Origin: Kitasatospora aureofaciens
Lineage (GTDB): Bacteria; Actinomycetota; Actinomycetes; Streptomycetales; Streptomycetaceae
Assembly: GCF_001188955.3 (NCBI RefSeq)
Contig: NZ_JPRF03000001.1
Location: forward strand, 744,001 to 808,000
Direction: 5' to 3'
Length of the DNA stretch: 64,000 nucleotides
The notes under the pieces: model-generated
Told to the model about the DNA's origin: nothing
The model's database searches: none
What the model saw: the letters and a program-made list of their open reading frames with translations, nothing else
Translations under genes and position numbers: made by a program
Shown here: piece by piece, positions 33,521 to 42,599 of the stretch
Layout of the letters: every line of letters starts with the position of its first letter
Position numbering within the stretch: position 1 is the stretch's first letter

Positions 33521-33985
33521 CTACCCGGCCCCGGGCGCGGCACACCCGAGCCGCAGGCGGACCGCCAGCTGAGGGCCCTGCTCCTCGCGGCCCTCCTCGT
33601 CCACCGGGCAGAGCTCGGAGAGCGCCCGCAGCATCGTTTCGACGTGCTCGGGCGCGCCGAGCAGTTCCGCCGTGGCCTCGCCCGTCAGGGCGGGCGGTCC
33701 CGGCGGCGGGGCGGGACTCTGGACGTCGAAGGCCTGCGAGGTGCTCACCGCCGGGCCCGGCCCGGGGATCGTCCGGGTGCCCTCGGGCCCGGCCTCGGCG
33801 ACCGTCCAGGTGCTCTCCGAGGTCAGGGTGGGCGGTACGTCCCACACGTTGCCGATCCGGGTCCGGCCCCGGCCGGTGTGCGTCGGGAAGGCCGTCTCCA
33901 GGGCGTCGAGGACGGCCCCGGCGACCTCCGGTGCGCCGTCCGTGAGGCGGACGAGCACATGGCCGGCGAGCAGGGGCAGGCCCAT
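33521..33985 (-). CDS. hypothetical protein
   Basis: A 154-residue soluble protein, ATG 33985 with GGAGA upstream. It starts MGLPLLAGHVLVRLTDGAPE and contains VLDALETAFPTHTGRGRTRI, then a Pro-rich middle (QSPAPPPGPPALTG) and a Cys-containing C-terminus (ALSELCPVDEEGREE, RLGCAAPGAG). No family is recognised. Codon bias on this frame is good. It lies upstream of the DUF6343-like gene in the same direction, about 48 bp apart, so the two may share a transcript. Confidence 0.65.
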   Translation of the reverse strand: MGLPLLAGHVLVRLTDGAPEVAGAVLDALETAFPTHTGRGRTRIGNVWDVPPTLTSESTWTVAEAGPEGTRTIPGPGPAVSTSQAFDVQSPAPPPGPPALTGEATAELLGAPEHVETMLRALSELCPVDEEGREEQGPQLAVRLRLGCAAPGAG

Positions 33986-34192
33986 CGGTATCTCCGTCCA
34001 TCCGTTCCGTGCGGTGGGTTCGAGGACCAGGGACGCACACCGGGCGGGTCGCCGCACCTTCAGCGCTCCCGCCGGAGCCGGGACGGCAACTCCGGCAGGT
34101 CCGCCACCAGGTCGAGGACGTGGTCCGGGTGGCCGTCGGGCGCGGGGTGCGCGGGGCCACCGTGCCGGTGCGCACCATCCGTCTGCCCATCC

Positions 34193-34270
34193 GGCCGAGG
34201 GCCCGGCCTCCGTTCGTCAGCCGATCAGGCCGAGGGCCCGGCCTCCGTTCGTCAGCCGATCAGGCCGAGG
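34193..34270. repeat. 35-bp direct repeat, two copies and a partial third
   Basis: Identical 35-bp units at 34193-34227 and 34228-34262 (beginning GGCCGAGGGCCCGGCCTCCG), then 8 bp of a third. It lies inside a stretch of gene fragments; the copies are perfect, so the duplication is recent. Confidence 0.9.
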
Positions 34271-34350
34271 CGCGGTCCGCCCCGGTCGTGCAGCCGCCGC
34301 AGGAAGCCGAGCACTCCGGCGGATCCGCCCGCCCGGGTGGTCGCCGTCAC
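34252..34350 (-). pseudogene. 32-codon tail resembling a lanthionine-synthetase C-terminus
   Basis: From GTG 34350 the minus strand reads VTATTRAGGSAGVLGFLRRL and HDRGGPRLGLIG then stops inside the 35-bp repeat. The GSAGVxxFLxRL-HxGGPRL pattern is that of the C-terminal end of class III/IV lanthionine synthetases. With so little sequence this is tentative. The start overlaps the stop of the NAD(P)-binding fragment (GTGA). Confidence 0.35.
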
Positions 34351-34511
34351 CCCCGCTCCATCGCCTCCAGGTCGGCGTCCCGGAGTGCGGTCAGCCGGTC
34401 GTGGCGGGCGGGCAGCCGGGCCGGGTCGCGAACGGCGGCCGTGACCTGGTGTCCGTCGGCGAGGGCGAGGCCGACCAGATGGCGGCCGATGCCGCCCGTC
34501 AGTGCCCCAGG
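34347..34511 (-). pseudogene. N-terminal fragment of an NAD(P)-binding (NmrA/SDR-like) protein
   Basis: Reads PGALTGGIGRHLVGLALADG, then HQVTAAVRDPARLPARHDRL and TALRDADLEAMERG to a stop at 34347. The TGGIGRHLV-x-LALADGHQVTAAVRDP stretch is the dinucleotide-binding N-terminus of atypical short-chain dehydrogenases of the NmrA type. No start codon precedes it: the frame emerges from the end of the Lrp gene. Only about 50 residues of a 280-residue protein remain. Confidence 0.6.
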
Positions 34512-34984
34512 TAACGGCGGCCCGGTATCTGTTCGAAGATCAGGTTGGTGCGGGTCTGGGCCACCGCCGGGTGGGTGGTGAGGTGGTCCACGACGAAGTC
34601 GCGCAGCGCCTCGGGGCCGGCGACGCCGACGTGCAGCAGGTAGTCGTCCGATCCGGCCATGTGGAAGACGGCCAGCACGCCGGGCAGGTCGGGGGCGGTG
34701 CTGCGGAAGCTCTCGTTCTGCTCGCGGGTGTGGGCGCGCAGCCGTACCGAGATCATCGCCTGGAGCGGCAGCCCGATCGCGGCCGGGTCGAGTTCGGCCC
34801 GGAAGCCGCGGATGATGCCGCGCTCCTGGAGGGCGCGGACGCGGGCCAGGCAGGTGGAGGGGGCGATGCCGACGGCGGCCGCGAGGGCGTTGTTCGGGAG
34901 GCGGGCGTTGTCGGCCAGGGCGCGGACGATCGCCCGGTCCACGTCGTCGACCGGCGCCCGGCGGCCCTGCGGATTGTTCGGCAT
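34499..34984 (-). CDS. Lrp/AsnC family transcriptional regulator
   Basis: A 161-residue regulator. The N-terminal helix-turn-helix (DDVDRAIVRALADNARLPNN, AVGIAPSTCLARVRALQERG) is followed by a RAM ligand-binding domain with FRAELDPAAIGLPLQAMISV and VAVFHMAGSDDYLLHVGV-like sequence. These feast/famine regulators usually sense amino acids. It is divergent from the PLP decarboxylase at 35180, so control of that gene by an amino acid is likely. The stop overlaps a fragment of another gene. Confidence 0.93.
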   Translation of the reverse strand: MPNNPQGRRAPVDDVDRAIVRALADNARLPNNALAAAVGIAPSTCLARVRALQERGIIRGFRAELDPAAIGLPLQAMISVRLRAHTREQNESFRSTAPDLPGVLAVFHMAGSDDYLLHVGVAGPEALRDFVVDHLTTHPAVAQTRTNLIFEQIPGRRYLGH

Positions 34985-35179
34985 GCCCGCCAGGATCGCA
35001 GCCCTTTCCGCAGATTCGCAAACCTGATCGGAACTTGGCCGAATGTTCTTCGAAGAGGCTTCCCAGGAGCGCCTGAAAGTTCCATCCTTACCGACGGTCC
35101 TGACCGACGACCGTCATCGACATCGACGACGACGTCACACCCGGTCGCCGCCCCACCGCACCCCCGGAGCGCCCCGCCC

Positions 35180-36852
35180 ATGAGCCCGACCGCCTTCCCC
35201 GCCGCCGAGACCGCGACCGCGCCCGCGCCCGCCGTCGATCCCGGTCCGGAGCTGGACGGCGGTGACTTCACCCTCCCCGAGGGCGGCCTGGACGACGACC
35301 GGCGGCTGCGCGCGCTCGACGCCGTGGACGAGTACCTGACCCGCAAGCGCAAGCACCTGGTCGGCTACCAGGCCACCCAGGACATGCAGGGCACCGCGCT
35401 GGACCTCGCCCGGTTCATGCCGAACAACATCAACAACCTCGGCGACCCGTTCCAGAGCGGCGGATACAAGCCCAACACCAAGGTCGTCGAGCGGGCCGTG
35501 CTCGACTACTACGCGAAGCTCTGGCACGCCGAGCGCCCGCACGACCCGGCCGACCCGGAGTCGTACTGGGGCTACATGCTGTCCATGGGCTCGACCGAGG
35601 GCAACATGTACGCCCTCTGGAACGCCCGGGACTACCTGAGCGGCAAGGCGCTGATCCAGCCGCCGACCGCCCCCTTCGACGCGGTGCGCTACGTCAAGGC
35701 CGACCCCGACCGGCGGAACCCGAACGCCCACCATCCGGTGGCCTTCTACTCCGAGGACACCCACTACTCCTTCGCCAAGGCCGTGGCCGTCCTCGGCGTG
35801 GAGACCTTCCACGCCGTCGGCCTGGAGAAGTACGCCGACGAGTGCCCGCTGGTCGACCCGGTGACCGGGCTGCGCACCTGGCCCACCGAGGTGCCCTCCC
35901 GCCCGGGCCCGTCCGGCCTGTCCTGGGACGGCCCCGGCGAGATAGACGTCGACGCCCTCGCCGTACTCGTCGAGTTCTTCGCCGCCAAGGGCCACCCGGT
36001 CTTCGTCAACCTCAACCTCGGCAGCACCTTCAAGGGCGCCCACGACGACGTCCGCGCCGTCTGCGAGCGCCTGCTGCCGATCTTCGAGCGGCACGGGCTC
36101 GTCCAGCGCGAGGTGGTCTACGGCAGCTGCCCGCAGACCGGCCGGCCGCTGGTGGACGTGCGCCGCGGCTTCTGGATCCACGTGGACGGCGCGCTCGGCG
36201 CCGGCTACGCGCCGTTCCTGCGGCTGGCCGCCGAGGACCCGGAAGGGTACGGCTGGACGCCCGAGGCGGAGCTGCCCGAGTTCGACTTCGGCTGCGGCTG
36301 CCCACCGCCGGACACGGCGAGGTGGACATGGTCTCCTCGATCGCGATGAGCGGCCACAAGTGGGCCGGCGCGCCGTGGCCGTGCGGCATCTACATGACCA
36401 AGGTGAAGTACCAGATCTCGCCGCCGTCCCAGCCGGACTACATCGGCGCCCCGGACACCACCTTCGCCGGCTCCCGCAACGGCTTCTCCCCGCTGATCCT
36501 CTGGGACCACCTGTCCCGGTACTCCTACCGGGACCAGGTGGAGCGGATCCGCGCGGCCCAGGAGCTGGCCGCCTACCTGGAGCGGCGGCTGACCGCCATG
36601 GAGCGCGAACTCGGCGTCGAGCTCTGGCCGGCCCGTACCCCGGGCGCCGTCACCGTACGGTTCCGCAAGCCGAGCGCCGAGCTGGTGGCCAAGTGGTCGC
36701 TGTCCTCCCAGGACGTGCTGATGGTCCCGGGCGACGAGACCACCCGGCGCAGCTACGTGCACGTCTTCGTGATGCCCTCGGTCGACCGGGCCAAGCTGGA
36801 CGCGCTGCTCGCCGAACTCGCCGAGGACCCGGTGATCCTGGGCGCACCGTAG
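35180..36852 (+). pseudogene. PLP-dependent amino-acid decarboxylase, single-base frameshift
   Basis: A group II decarboxylase (histidine/glutamate decarboxylase-like) of about 557 residues. The first frame runs from ATG 35180 to 36349 and includes HLVGYQATQDMQGTALDLAR, GSTEGNMYALWNARDY and FWIHVDGALGAGY. The second frame carries EVDMVSSIAMSGHKWAGAPW with the PLP-binding Lys, and CGIYMTKVKYQISPPSQPDY, ending at 36852. Adding one C after 36292 restores DFGLRLPTAGHGEVDMVSS. Apart from this base the gene looks intact, so it may be a sequencing error or a very recent mutation. Without repair, the product would lack the catalytic Lys. The divergent Lrp gene is its likely regulator. Confidence 0.85.
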
Positions 36853-36877
36853 TCCGCAACGCGTCCGGGGCTTCCCG

Positions 36878-37381
36878 TCAGAGGTTGGTCAGCTGGTCGC
36901 CCTTGGCGTCCTGGAGCACGTGGTCCACGCAGACCGCGAGGATGACCAGGAGCAGGGCGTCCTGCTGGCTCATCACGTCCACGGCGTAGGCGTCGCGGAT
37001 CGTGAACCAGCGGCGGGAGACGTGCGCCAGGGTGGTGCCCTCGTGGCGTATGTCGAACTCGCGGTCCCACAGGTTGCCGTTGATCCTCAGCTTGCGGCCG
37101 TCGCCGAGACGGACCTTGAAGCGGTCGCCGAACAGCTTGAACAGCTTCTTGCTGACCTTCGCGGTCGGCTGCCCCTCCTGCTTGATCAGCAGGGTGTGGT
37201 GGAAGGTGAAGGCCTTGCGGACGATGCTCGCGACGTGCTCGCCACGGGTGTCGACCAGGGCGAAGGTGCGGCGCAGCCGGAAGAACTTCCGGTTCACGCG
37301 GTAGAGCTTCTCCCGCTGCTCGGTCTCGATCCAGGCCTCCTCGTGGAAGGCGAACATGCGGTCGCGGACCAGGTAACGCAC
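36878..37381 (-). CDS. LURP-one-related (tubby-like fold) family protein
   Basis: A 167-residue protein. MRYLVRDRMFAFHEEAWIET opens a twelve-strand barrel-like pattern with YRVNRKFFRLRRTFALVDTR, ASIVRKAFTFHHTLLIKQEG, LRINGNLWDREFDIRHEGTT and VSRRWFTIRDAYAVDV, then a hydrophobic central helix DALLLVILAVCVDHVL. This is the LURP1/YxjI (DUF567) arrangement related to tubby C-terminal domains and phospholipid scramblases. Function in bacteria is unknown. It converges with the decarboxylase, 26 bp apart. Confidence 0.88.
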   Translation of the reverse strand: MRYLVRDRMFAFHEEAWIETEQREKLYRVNRKFFRLRRTFALVDTRGEHVASIVRKAFTFHHTLLIKQEGQPTAKVSKKLFKLFGDRFKVRLGDGRKLRINGNLWDREFDIRHEGTTLAHVSRRWFTIRDAYAVDVMSQQDALLLVILAVCVDHVLQDAKGDQLTNL

Positions 37382-37527
37382 AGTGGTTCCCCCGTGGTGG
37401 ATCCGCCGGCCCCCGTGGCGCGGCGCGGCCCAGAGCGTAGCGGCTGGTCAGCGAGGGGGGAGGGGCAGGGGGTGGTGCTTTTACCGGTCCGCGACGTTCC
37501 GCCGGTCCGACGGTGACCCGGCGCGGC

Positions 37528-40500
37528 TCATTCGAGAAGCCCGTAGACGTTCAGCGCCCCGGAGAAGGTCGCCAGGTACACCTTGCCGTTCGCCACGGTC
37601 GGCGGCACGAACTTGGCGAACAGGCCGACGTCGTCCCGGGCGGCGTTCATCTTGCTGTTCCACAGCTCCTTGGTCAGGTCGGAGGCCAGGTAGACGCGGA
37701 ACACGCCCTCCACCACTGCGTGGTTGGCGTCGTCCTTGAGCACGTGCGAGGCCCACAGCAGGCCGGAGTCGGGGTCGCTGCCGTTGGCCGAGACGGAGAG
37801 GAATCCGCCGGGCATGATGAACGGGGGCGGCTCGGGGGTGGTGCTGGTGAAGGCGGGGGCCGTCTGCAGCACCCCGCCGGCGAAGCGGTAGGCGCGCAGC
37901 GGCACGTTCTCCGGCCAGACGTAGACCAACGGGCCGTCCTGGAAGTCCCAGTACACCGGCCCGCCGTGGATGTGGTTGTTGGTGTGGTCCTGGGTCAGCC
38001 AGAAGCTCTGGACGATCTGGCTGTCGGAGCCGGCCTGGAAGTGGCCCATCGCGCCGGTGTCCAGCAGATAGAACTTCGCCTCCTTGCCGCCGCCCAGCAG
38101 GAGGTTGGTGTTCGGGATCAGCAGCGGACCGGCCGAGCCCAGGTCCAGGTCGGCGTTGCCGTTCAGGAAGGCCTGGTTGAACGGGGCGAACCAGTCCAGG
38201 AGTTTGAGATCGGGGCTCAGCTTCACGATGCAGCAGGAGAGGTTCGACCCGTCGGGACGGAAGCCGCCGTTGCCGGTCATGAAGTACAGGTCGCCGTTCC
38301 CGTCCGCGGCCAGCCCCTGTCCCGCCTGCCAGATCCCGCCCAGGCCGGTGTCGGGCGTGGTGATGAACACACCGGTCTGCTGCAGGTTGTCGGCGTCGAA
38401 GCCGAACACCCAGCCGTGGTACGGTTCCCGGTCGCCGTAGGCCGCGAAGGCGACGTACAGCCGGTCGTTGACCAGGGTCAGCGCGGCCCGCTGGATCTGG
38501 AGGTGGCTGGTGAAGGTGATGGTGCCGTTGACACTGCCCTCGCCCGATCCCGGGACGGTGGCGGCGATCCGCACCGGGCCGCCGAGGGATTCCTGCCCCG
38601 ACCGCAGGTCGAGGGCGTGCAGGGTGTGGTGGTACGTGTTGCCCTCCTTGGTGAAGGCGACGACGTAGATGAGGTTCCGGTCGACCGAGATCACCGGCGT
38701 GCTGATGACGCCGACCTCGACGGAGATGTCCGCGTACCCGCCCGGGCCGATGTTGGGATCCGGCATCGGGGCCGACGGGCCCAGTCGGGCGTGCCACAGC
38801 GGTGCCGAGGCGTTCGGGTCGTCCGCGTCGAAGGCGTACACGCTGTTGTGCATGGTCGCCACGTAGACGACGTTGCGCTGTCCGACGCCGGCCACGTCGA
38901 CCTGGCAGAGGTAGAGCGGCTGGCCGTAGATCTCGCCGTCCACCGCCCGGGTGAAGACTTTGCCGAAGGTCTTCGGGCCGACGTTCGACGGGCGCAGCGT
39001 CACCTCGAGCAGATTGGCTCCGGTGCGCCGGTTGTCGTTGTGCTGGGTGGTGACCGACACCGGGCCGAAGGCCACCGTCGCAGCCGGGCCGAACTCGGTC
39101 ACGGTGGTGCGGATGCGCTGACGGGCACTCACCGTGTCGTTCATGCGCAGCGGTCCGCTGACGCCCACCTGGACGCCGGGGGTGGTCGTGGTCGCCGTCC
39201 CCTGCCACCGGCCGTTGACGTAGACGTCCACGTCGGCCCCCGGGACCACACCGTCCACCCACACCCAGCGGGTGCACTCGGTGAGCGGGGTGCGCACGGT
39301 GGGCGGCTCGACAGCGCCGAGCTGCTGCACCGTCACCAGGGCCGATCTGGGGCTGGTCCGGCCGCAGGCGAGCTGCACCGCGTAGATCTGGTCCCCGGCA
39401 CTGAGCAGCGGTGCCACCGGGATGTCCGCCTGTCCCGCGTAGACGTACTGGAGGCCGATCGGCGCGCCGAGTGCCGCGGAGTGGACGAGGACCAGGGCGC
39501 CCGGCTGCACGTTGATGACCCGGACCCGGGAGGCGCACTCGAAGAGCGGTGGGACCACCACCGGGGCGGGCAGGCCCGCGGGCTGCGGGTCCACCACCAC
39601 CGGCGCGGAATCGGGGCTGGTGTACCCGCAGAGCTCCTGGCGCGCGGTGACGGTGCCGCCGCCGATCAGCGCGGGCACGTCGAGGTCGGCGCTCGGCTCG
39701 AAGGCCTGCGCCGTGCCGAGCACGACGCCGTTCTCGAGGACCGTGACCAGCGCGCCCACCACCAGCCCGGTGACCCGGACCGAGGTGCCGCCCGCGCACA
39801 GCGCAGCGACGACGGCCGGCGCGGGGATCTGGTCGGCGGGCCCGACCACCACGGTGGCCGAGGCTCCGCCGGGTGCCTCGCAGTTGACGAAGGCCTGGTC
39901 CGCGGAGACCTGCTCGCCCTCCACCAGCGGCGGCACCCGGAACGTCAACGCGCTGAGGTCGAAGCAGCCGCGCGTCGTGTTGGGCACGCCGGTGCGGTGC
40001 AGCGTGACCTGTGCCCCCTCGAACACGCCACTCACCGGCACGCCGGTCTGGCAGGCCAGCAGCGGACCGTGGACGACCGGTGGTGGCGGCTGCTCGGGCG
40101 GACCGTCCGGCACCGGGCTCGGCGTGGGCGTGCCGGGGTTGCCGCAGGCCTGCTGCTCGGCCATCAGCACCTCGCCGGCGGCGATCGGGGCGCCGAGCTG
40201 GACGCGGGCGATGCCGTCCGGGGCGGTGGCGCTGCCCAGGACCGTCGCGCCCTGCTTCACGGTGACGGTGGCACCGGGGACCGCGCCGTCGATCCACAGG
40301 CACTGCCCGCACACGTACTGGTGGCCGCCGTAGTGCAGGGAGCCGATGACGGCCGGCTCCTTCTGGACGGCGACCGGCTGCGCGGAGGCGGCGCTGACCT
40401 GGCCACCGAGCAGCTGGGTGGCGGCGACCTGGTCACCGGCGTGCAGGGCGACACCGGGGGTGAGCGGGAACTCCTGGTCGGGCCAGGTCGCGACGCCGCC

Positions 40501-40638
40501 GCCGACCAGCTGGCCGCCGACCGTGTGCGAGCCGTTCACGAGCAGGGTGACGGTGGACCCGACGAGCTGGTTCTGGACACGGACCGAGGTGCTGCACTCG
40601 GACAGCGGTCCGACGACGGTGGGGGGCAGCAGGGGCAC
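37528..40638 (-). CDS. six-repeat beta-sandwich plus PQQ-like beta-propeller protein
   Basis: A 1036-residue protein without a signal peptide or membrane segment. Residues 1-520 are six repeats of about 85-90 residues, each with a PP-x2-GPL-x-EC type start (VGPLSECSTSVRVQN, VHGPLLACQTGVPVSG, VPPLFECASRVRVINV, RTPLTECTRWVWVDGV) and a central PGA-x-VTV strand. From about residue 525 a beta-propeller begins TTQHNDNRRTGANLLE, with quinoprotein-like blades such as VVYVATMHNSVYAFDADDP and LYFMTGNGGFRPDGSN. It lacks the W-motifs and catalytic residues of classical PQQ dehydrogenases as far as I can see. It lies 64 bp downstream of pqqC in the same direction. Function unknown; a cytosolic or non-classically exported binding protein is possible. 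Confidence 0.85.
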   Translation of the reverse strand: MPLLPPTVVGPLSECSTSVRVQNQLVGSTVTLLVNGSHTVGGQLVGGGVATWPDQEFPLTPGVALHAGDQVAATQLLGGQVSAASAQPVAVQKEPAVIGSLHYGGHQYVCGQCLWIDGAVPGATVTVKQGATVLGSATAPDGIARVQLGAPIAAGEVLMAEQQACGNPGTPTPSPVPDGPPEQPPPPVVHGPLLACQTGVPVSGVFEGAQVTLHRTGVPNTTRGCFDLSALTFRVPPLVEGEQVSADQAFVNCEAPGGASATVVVGPADQIPAPAVVAALCAGGTSVRVTGLVVGALVTVLENGVVLGTAQAFEPSADLDVPALIGGGTVTARQELCGYTSPDSAPVVVDPQPAGLPAPVVVPPLFECASRVRVINVQPGALVLVHSAALGAPIGLQYVYAGQADIPVAPLLSAGDQIYAVQLACGRTSPRSALVTVQQLGAVEPPTVRTPLTECTRWVWVDGVVPGADVDVYVNGRWQGTATTTTPGVQVGVSGPLRMNDTVSARQRIRTTVTEFGPAATVAFGPVSVTTQHNDNRRTGANLLEVTLRPSNVGPKTFGKVFTRAVDGEIYGQPLYLCQVDVAGVGQRNVVYVATMHNSVYAFDADDPNASAPLWHARLGPSAPMPDPNIGPGGYADISVEVGVISTPVISVDRNLIYVVAFTKEGNTYHHTLHALDLRSGQESLGGPVRIAATVPGSGEGSVNGTITFTSHLQIQRAALTLVNDRLYVAFAAYGDREPYHGWVFGFDADNLQQTGVFITTPDTGLGGIWQAGQGLAADGNGDLYFMTGNGGFRPDGSNLSCCIVKLSPDLKLLDWFAPFNQAFLNGNADLDLGSAGPLLIPNTNLLLGGGKEAKFYLLDTGAMGHFQAGSDSQIVQSFWLTQDHTNNHIHGGPVYWDFQDGPLVYVWPENVPLRAYRFAGGVLQTAPAFTSTTPEPPPFIMPGGFLSVSANGSDPDSGLLWASHVLKDDANHAVVEGVFRVYLASDLTKELWNSKMNAARDDVGLFAKFVPPTVANGKVYLATFSGALNVYGLLE

Positions 40639-40702
40639 GCTACGACCTCCGGAGGATCGGGCGGCGAGACGGGGCAGGGCCGGGACGGGCGGCGGGCCGG
40701 GA

Positions 40703-41425
40703 CTAGGCGGCGTTTTCAGGGCCGCTTTCGGTGGTGCCTTCGGAAGCGTGTTCGATTGCGTCGAGCATGGACCAGAGGACGTCGCACTTGAACGACAGCG
40801 CGGCGAGGGCGGCGTCCTGCTCCGCCCGCGTCGCGCAGTGGGCGATGACCAGGCCCAGGGCGTGCTCGGCGTCGGCAGCGGCGACCGGCGGTCGGTCCGT
40901 GAAGTAGCCGTGGCCGGAGGGGGCGATCCAGGTGTAGTGGGTCTTGATGGCGTCGAGCCGACGGCGCATCAGGTCCGGGGAGAACAGCTCGGTCAGCGAG
41001 GCGGCGACGGACTCGGTCCACGGCCGGGTACGGGCGAAGTCCACGTACGCGTCGGTGGCGAAGCGGACCCCGGGCAGCAGCAGGCTCCCGTCCAGCACGG
41101 CGGTCCGCTCGAGCCCGGCGGCCTCGGCGAGCCTGAGCCACTCCTCGTGACCGCCCTGACCGTCGGCCGCGCCGTCCTGGTAGACGATCCGCTCGGTCCA
41201 GCGCCGCCGCACCTCCGCCACCGGGCAGTTGGCGATCACAGCCGCGTCCTTCTGCGGCAGACGGGCCTGGTAGTACCAGCGGTTCGCGATCCAGAGCCGG
41301 AGCTGATCGGCGGTCAGCTCGCCCTCGTGGAGCCTGAGGTGGAAGGGGTGGTGGTGCCAGTACTTCTCGGCGTAGGCGTGCAGATCCGCAGTGAACTGTG
41401 CGGGGGTCCGCGCTGGGGAGGTCAT
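40703..41425 (-). CDS. pqqC: pyrroloquinoline-quinone synthase PqqC
   Basis: A 240-residue cofactorless oxidase that makes PQQ in the last step of PQQ biosynthesis. Family-defining stretches are intact: HPFHLRLHEGELTADQLRLW, NRWYYQARLPQKDAAVIANC, then GVRFATDAYVDFARTRPWTE, SLTELFSPDL and DVLWSMLDAIEHA, which align along the whole length with Klebsiella-type PqqC. Active-site Arg and His positions are present. ATG 41425 is the start. No pqqA, B, D or E lie nearby, so the pathway must be completed elsewhere or the enzyme acts on another substrate. The gene downstream encodes a PQQ-like beta-propeller. Confidence 0.93.
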   Translation of the reverse strand: MTSPARTPAQFTADLHAYAEKYWHHHPFHLRLHEGELTADQLRLWIANRWYYQARLPQKDAAVIANCPVAEVRRRWTERIVYQDGAADGQGGHEEWLRLAEAAGLERTAVLDGSLLLPGVRFATDAYVDFARTRPWTESVAASLTELFSPDLMRRRLDAIKTHYTWIAPSGHGYFTDRPPVAAADAEHALGLVIAHCATRAEQDAALAALSFKCDVLWSMLDAIEHASEGTTESGPENAA

Positions 41426-41521
41426 GCGGCACAGCTTCGTTCACGCACGGTTACTTTTCAATCACCGGGCGCGTCTGTGCCGCCCTCCCGCGGCTCGGGG
41501 GAGAGCTGCTGCCGGCGGGCT

Positions 41522-41737
41522 CTAGGCGATGCCCTGCCCGTCGATGTCCGCCCCCCACTCGTCCTCGCCGGTGGCGCCCACGCAGTAGCCGCCGCCTTGG
41601 ACGGTGCCGCCGTTATTCTGGCACTGCTCGGCGGTGACGTCGCGGGGAAGGGCCCGGGCCGGGGCGGAGCCGGCGAGGACGAGCACGGCGGTGGCGGCGA
41701 ACAGGACGGCCAGGCGGGCCAGCGATGAAGTGATCAT
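41522..41737 (-). CDS. small secreted Cys-containing protein
   Basis: A 71-residue protein. MITSSLARLAVLFAATAVLV and LAGSAPARA form a signal peptide. The mature remainder is about 42 residues (LPRDVTAEQCQNNGGTVQGG, GYCVGATGEDEWGADIDGQG) with two Cys that could form a disulfide. It is encoded downstream of the LuxR-type regulator in the same direction. Small secreted peptides of this type are common in Streptomyces; function unknown. Confidence 0.7.
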   Translation of the reverse strand: MITSSLARLAVLFAATAVLVLAGSAPARALPRDVTAEQCQNNGGTVQGGGYCVGATGEDEWGADIDGQGIA

Positions 41738-41823
41738 GTGCCTCACGACAGCACGCGCCCGCGGCGGCGGCGAGCCGGACGCGTCCGTTCGCGGGCCACG
41801 GTCCATTCGCAGTTCACGGCCCG

Positions 41824-42504
41824 TCAGTGCGGACGGGCCGGTTCCGGGGGCCAGGTGCCGGCGGCGAGAACGCCGAGCGCGTAGGCACGGGCGACCAGGG
41901 CGGTGCGGTTGGGGAGGTGCCAGCGGCGGGAGAGCCGGGAGAGGTGGTAGTTGACGCCGTCCGCGGTGAGGCCGACCTCCTTGGCGATCCGGGCGGTGGT
42001 GGCGCCCCGGGCGGCCGCGGCGAGGATGCGGGCCTCGATCGGACTGACCTCGGCGCCCGGTCCGGGCTGTCGGGGGACGGACGGGGCGGCGGGCTCGGCG
42101 AGGGTGCGCAGCGAGATCAGCAGGTTCGGGGTCTCCTCCGCGGAGTCGCTGATCAGCTCGACGGTCATCTCGCCCTGCCGTTCGCGGCCGTCGGCGGGCG
42201 TCCAGGAGACCCTGGCCGGGTACTGGGAGCGGCGGTGCAGGCGGACGGCCTCGGTGAGCGCCTGCAGGGTGGCGCGGTCGTGGAGGGTGAAGAACTCCAG
42301 GATCCGCCGGTGGCGCAACTGGCCGGGCAGCAGGCCGAACTCGGCGGCCATCGCGCGGTTGACGATCAGGATCCGGCCGCCGTACTCGCACACGGCGATG
42401 GGCAGCGGCACGTGGTCCATGAGCCGCAGGGCGCGGTTGCGCCAGATCACCGCCGGGTCCTGCCTGGTCACCGGCGCGGGGCGGCGGCCCTCGATCGGTC
42501 GCAT
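41824..42504 (-). CDS. PAS/LuxR-type transcriptional regulator
   Basis: A 226-residue regulator. Residues about 20-110 form a PAS-like sensor domain (MDHVPLPIAVCEYGGRILIV, FGLLPGQLRHRRILEFF, HDRATLQALTEAVRLHRR). Residues 160-215 are a LuxR helix-turn-helix (VSPIEARILAAAARGATTAR, IAKEVGLTADGVNYHLSRLS). ATG 42504 follows GGAGGAG. It is divergent from the P450-reductase gene at 42670. Two dyads in the gap are likely operator sites. The ligand is unknown; a fatty acid or other small hydrophobic substrate of the P450 is a reasonable guess. Confidence 0.88.
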   Translation of the reverse strand: MRPIEGRRPAPVTRQDPAVIWRNRALRLMDHVPLPIAVCEYGGRILIVNRAMAAEFGLLPGQLRHRRILEFFTLHDRATLQALTEAVRLHRRSQYPARVSWTPADGRERQGEMTVELISDSAEETPNLLISLRTLAEPAAPSVPRQPGPGAEVSPIEARILAAAARGATTARIAKEVGLTADGVNYHLSRLSRRWHLPNRTALVARAYALGVLAAGTWPPEPARPH

Positions 42505-42573
42505 GCGTCGTTCTCCTCCTGTCGCACCGGGCCGCAACCGGTGGGGCGTAGGCAAGTCTCCGGACGGTGCGAG

Positions 42574-42599
42574 CACTACACAATCATGTAGTGATCACT
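42574..42599. promoter_or_regulatory. dyads in the LuxR/P450 divergent promoter region
   Basis: CACTACA-N6-TGTAGTG at 42574-42593 is perfect over 7 bp. It overlaps the 10-bp palindrome AGTGATCACT at 42590-42599. The region lies 71 bp upstream of the P450 ATG and 70 bp upstream of the regulator ATG. Confidence 0.6.

Noticed and set aside
34193..34270. Possible CRISPR-like repeat
   Set aside because: The two 35-bp copies are directly adjacent with no spacer, so it is a plain tandem duplication.
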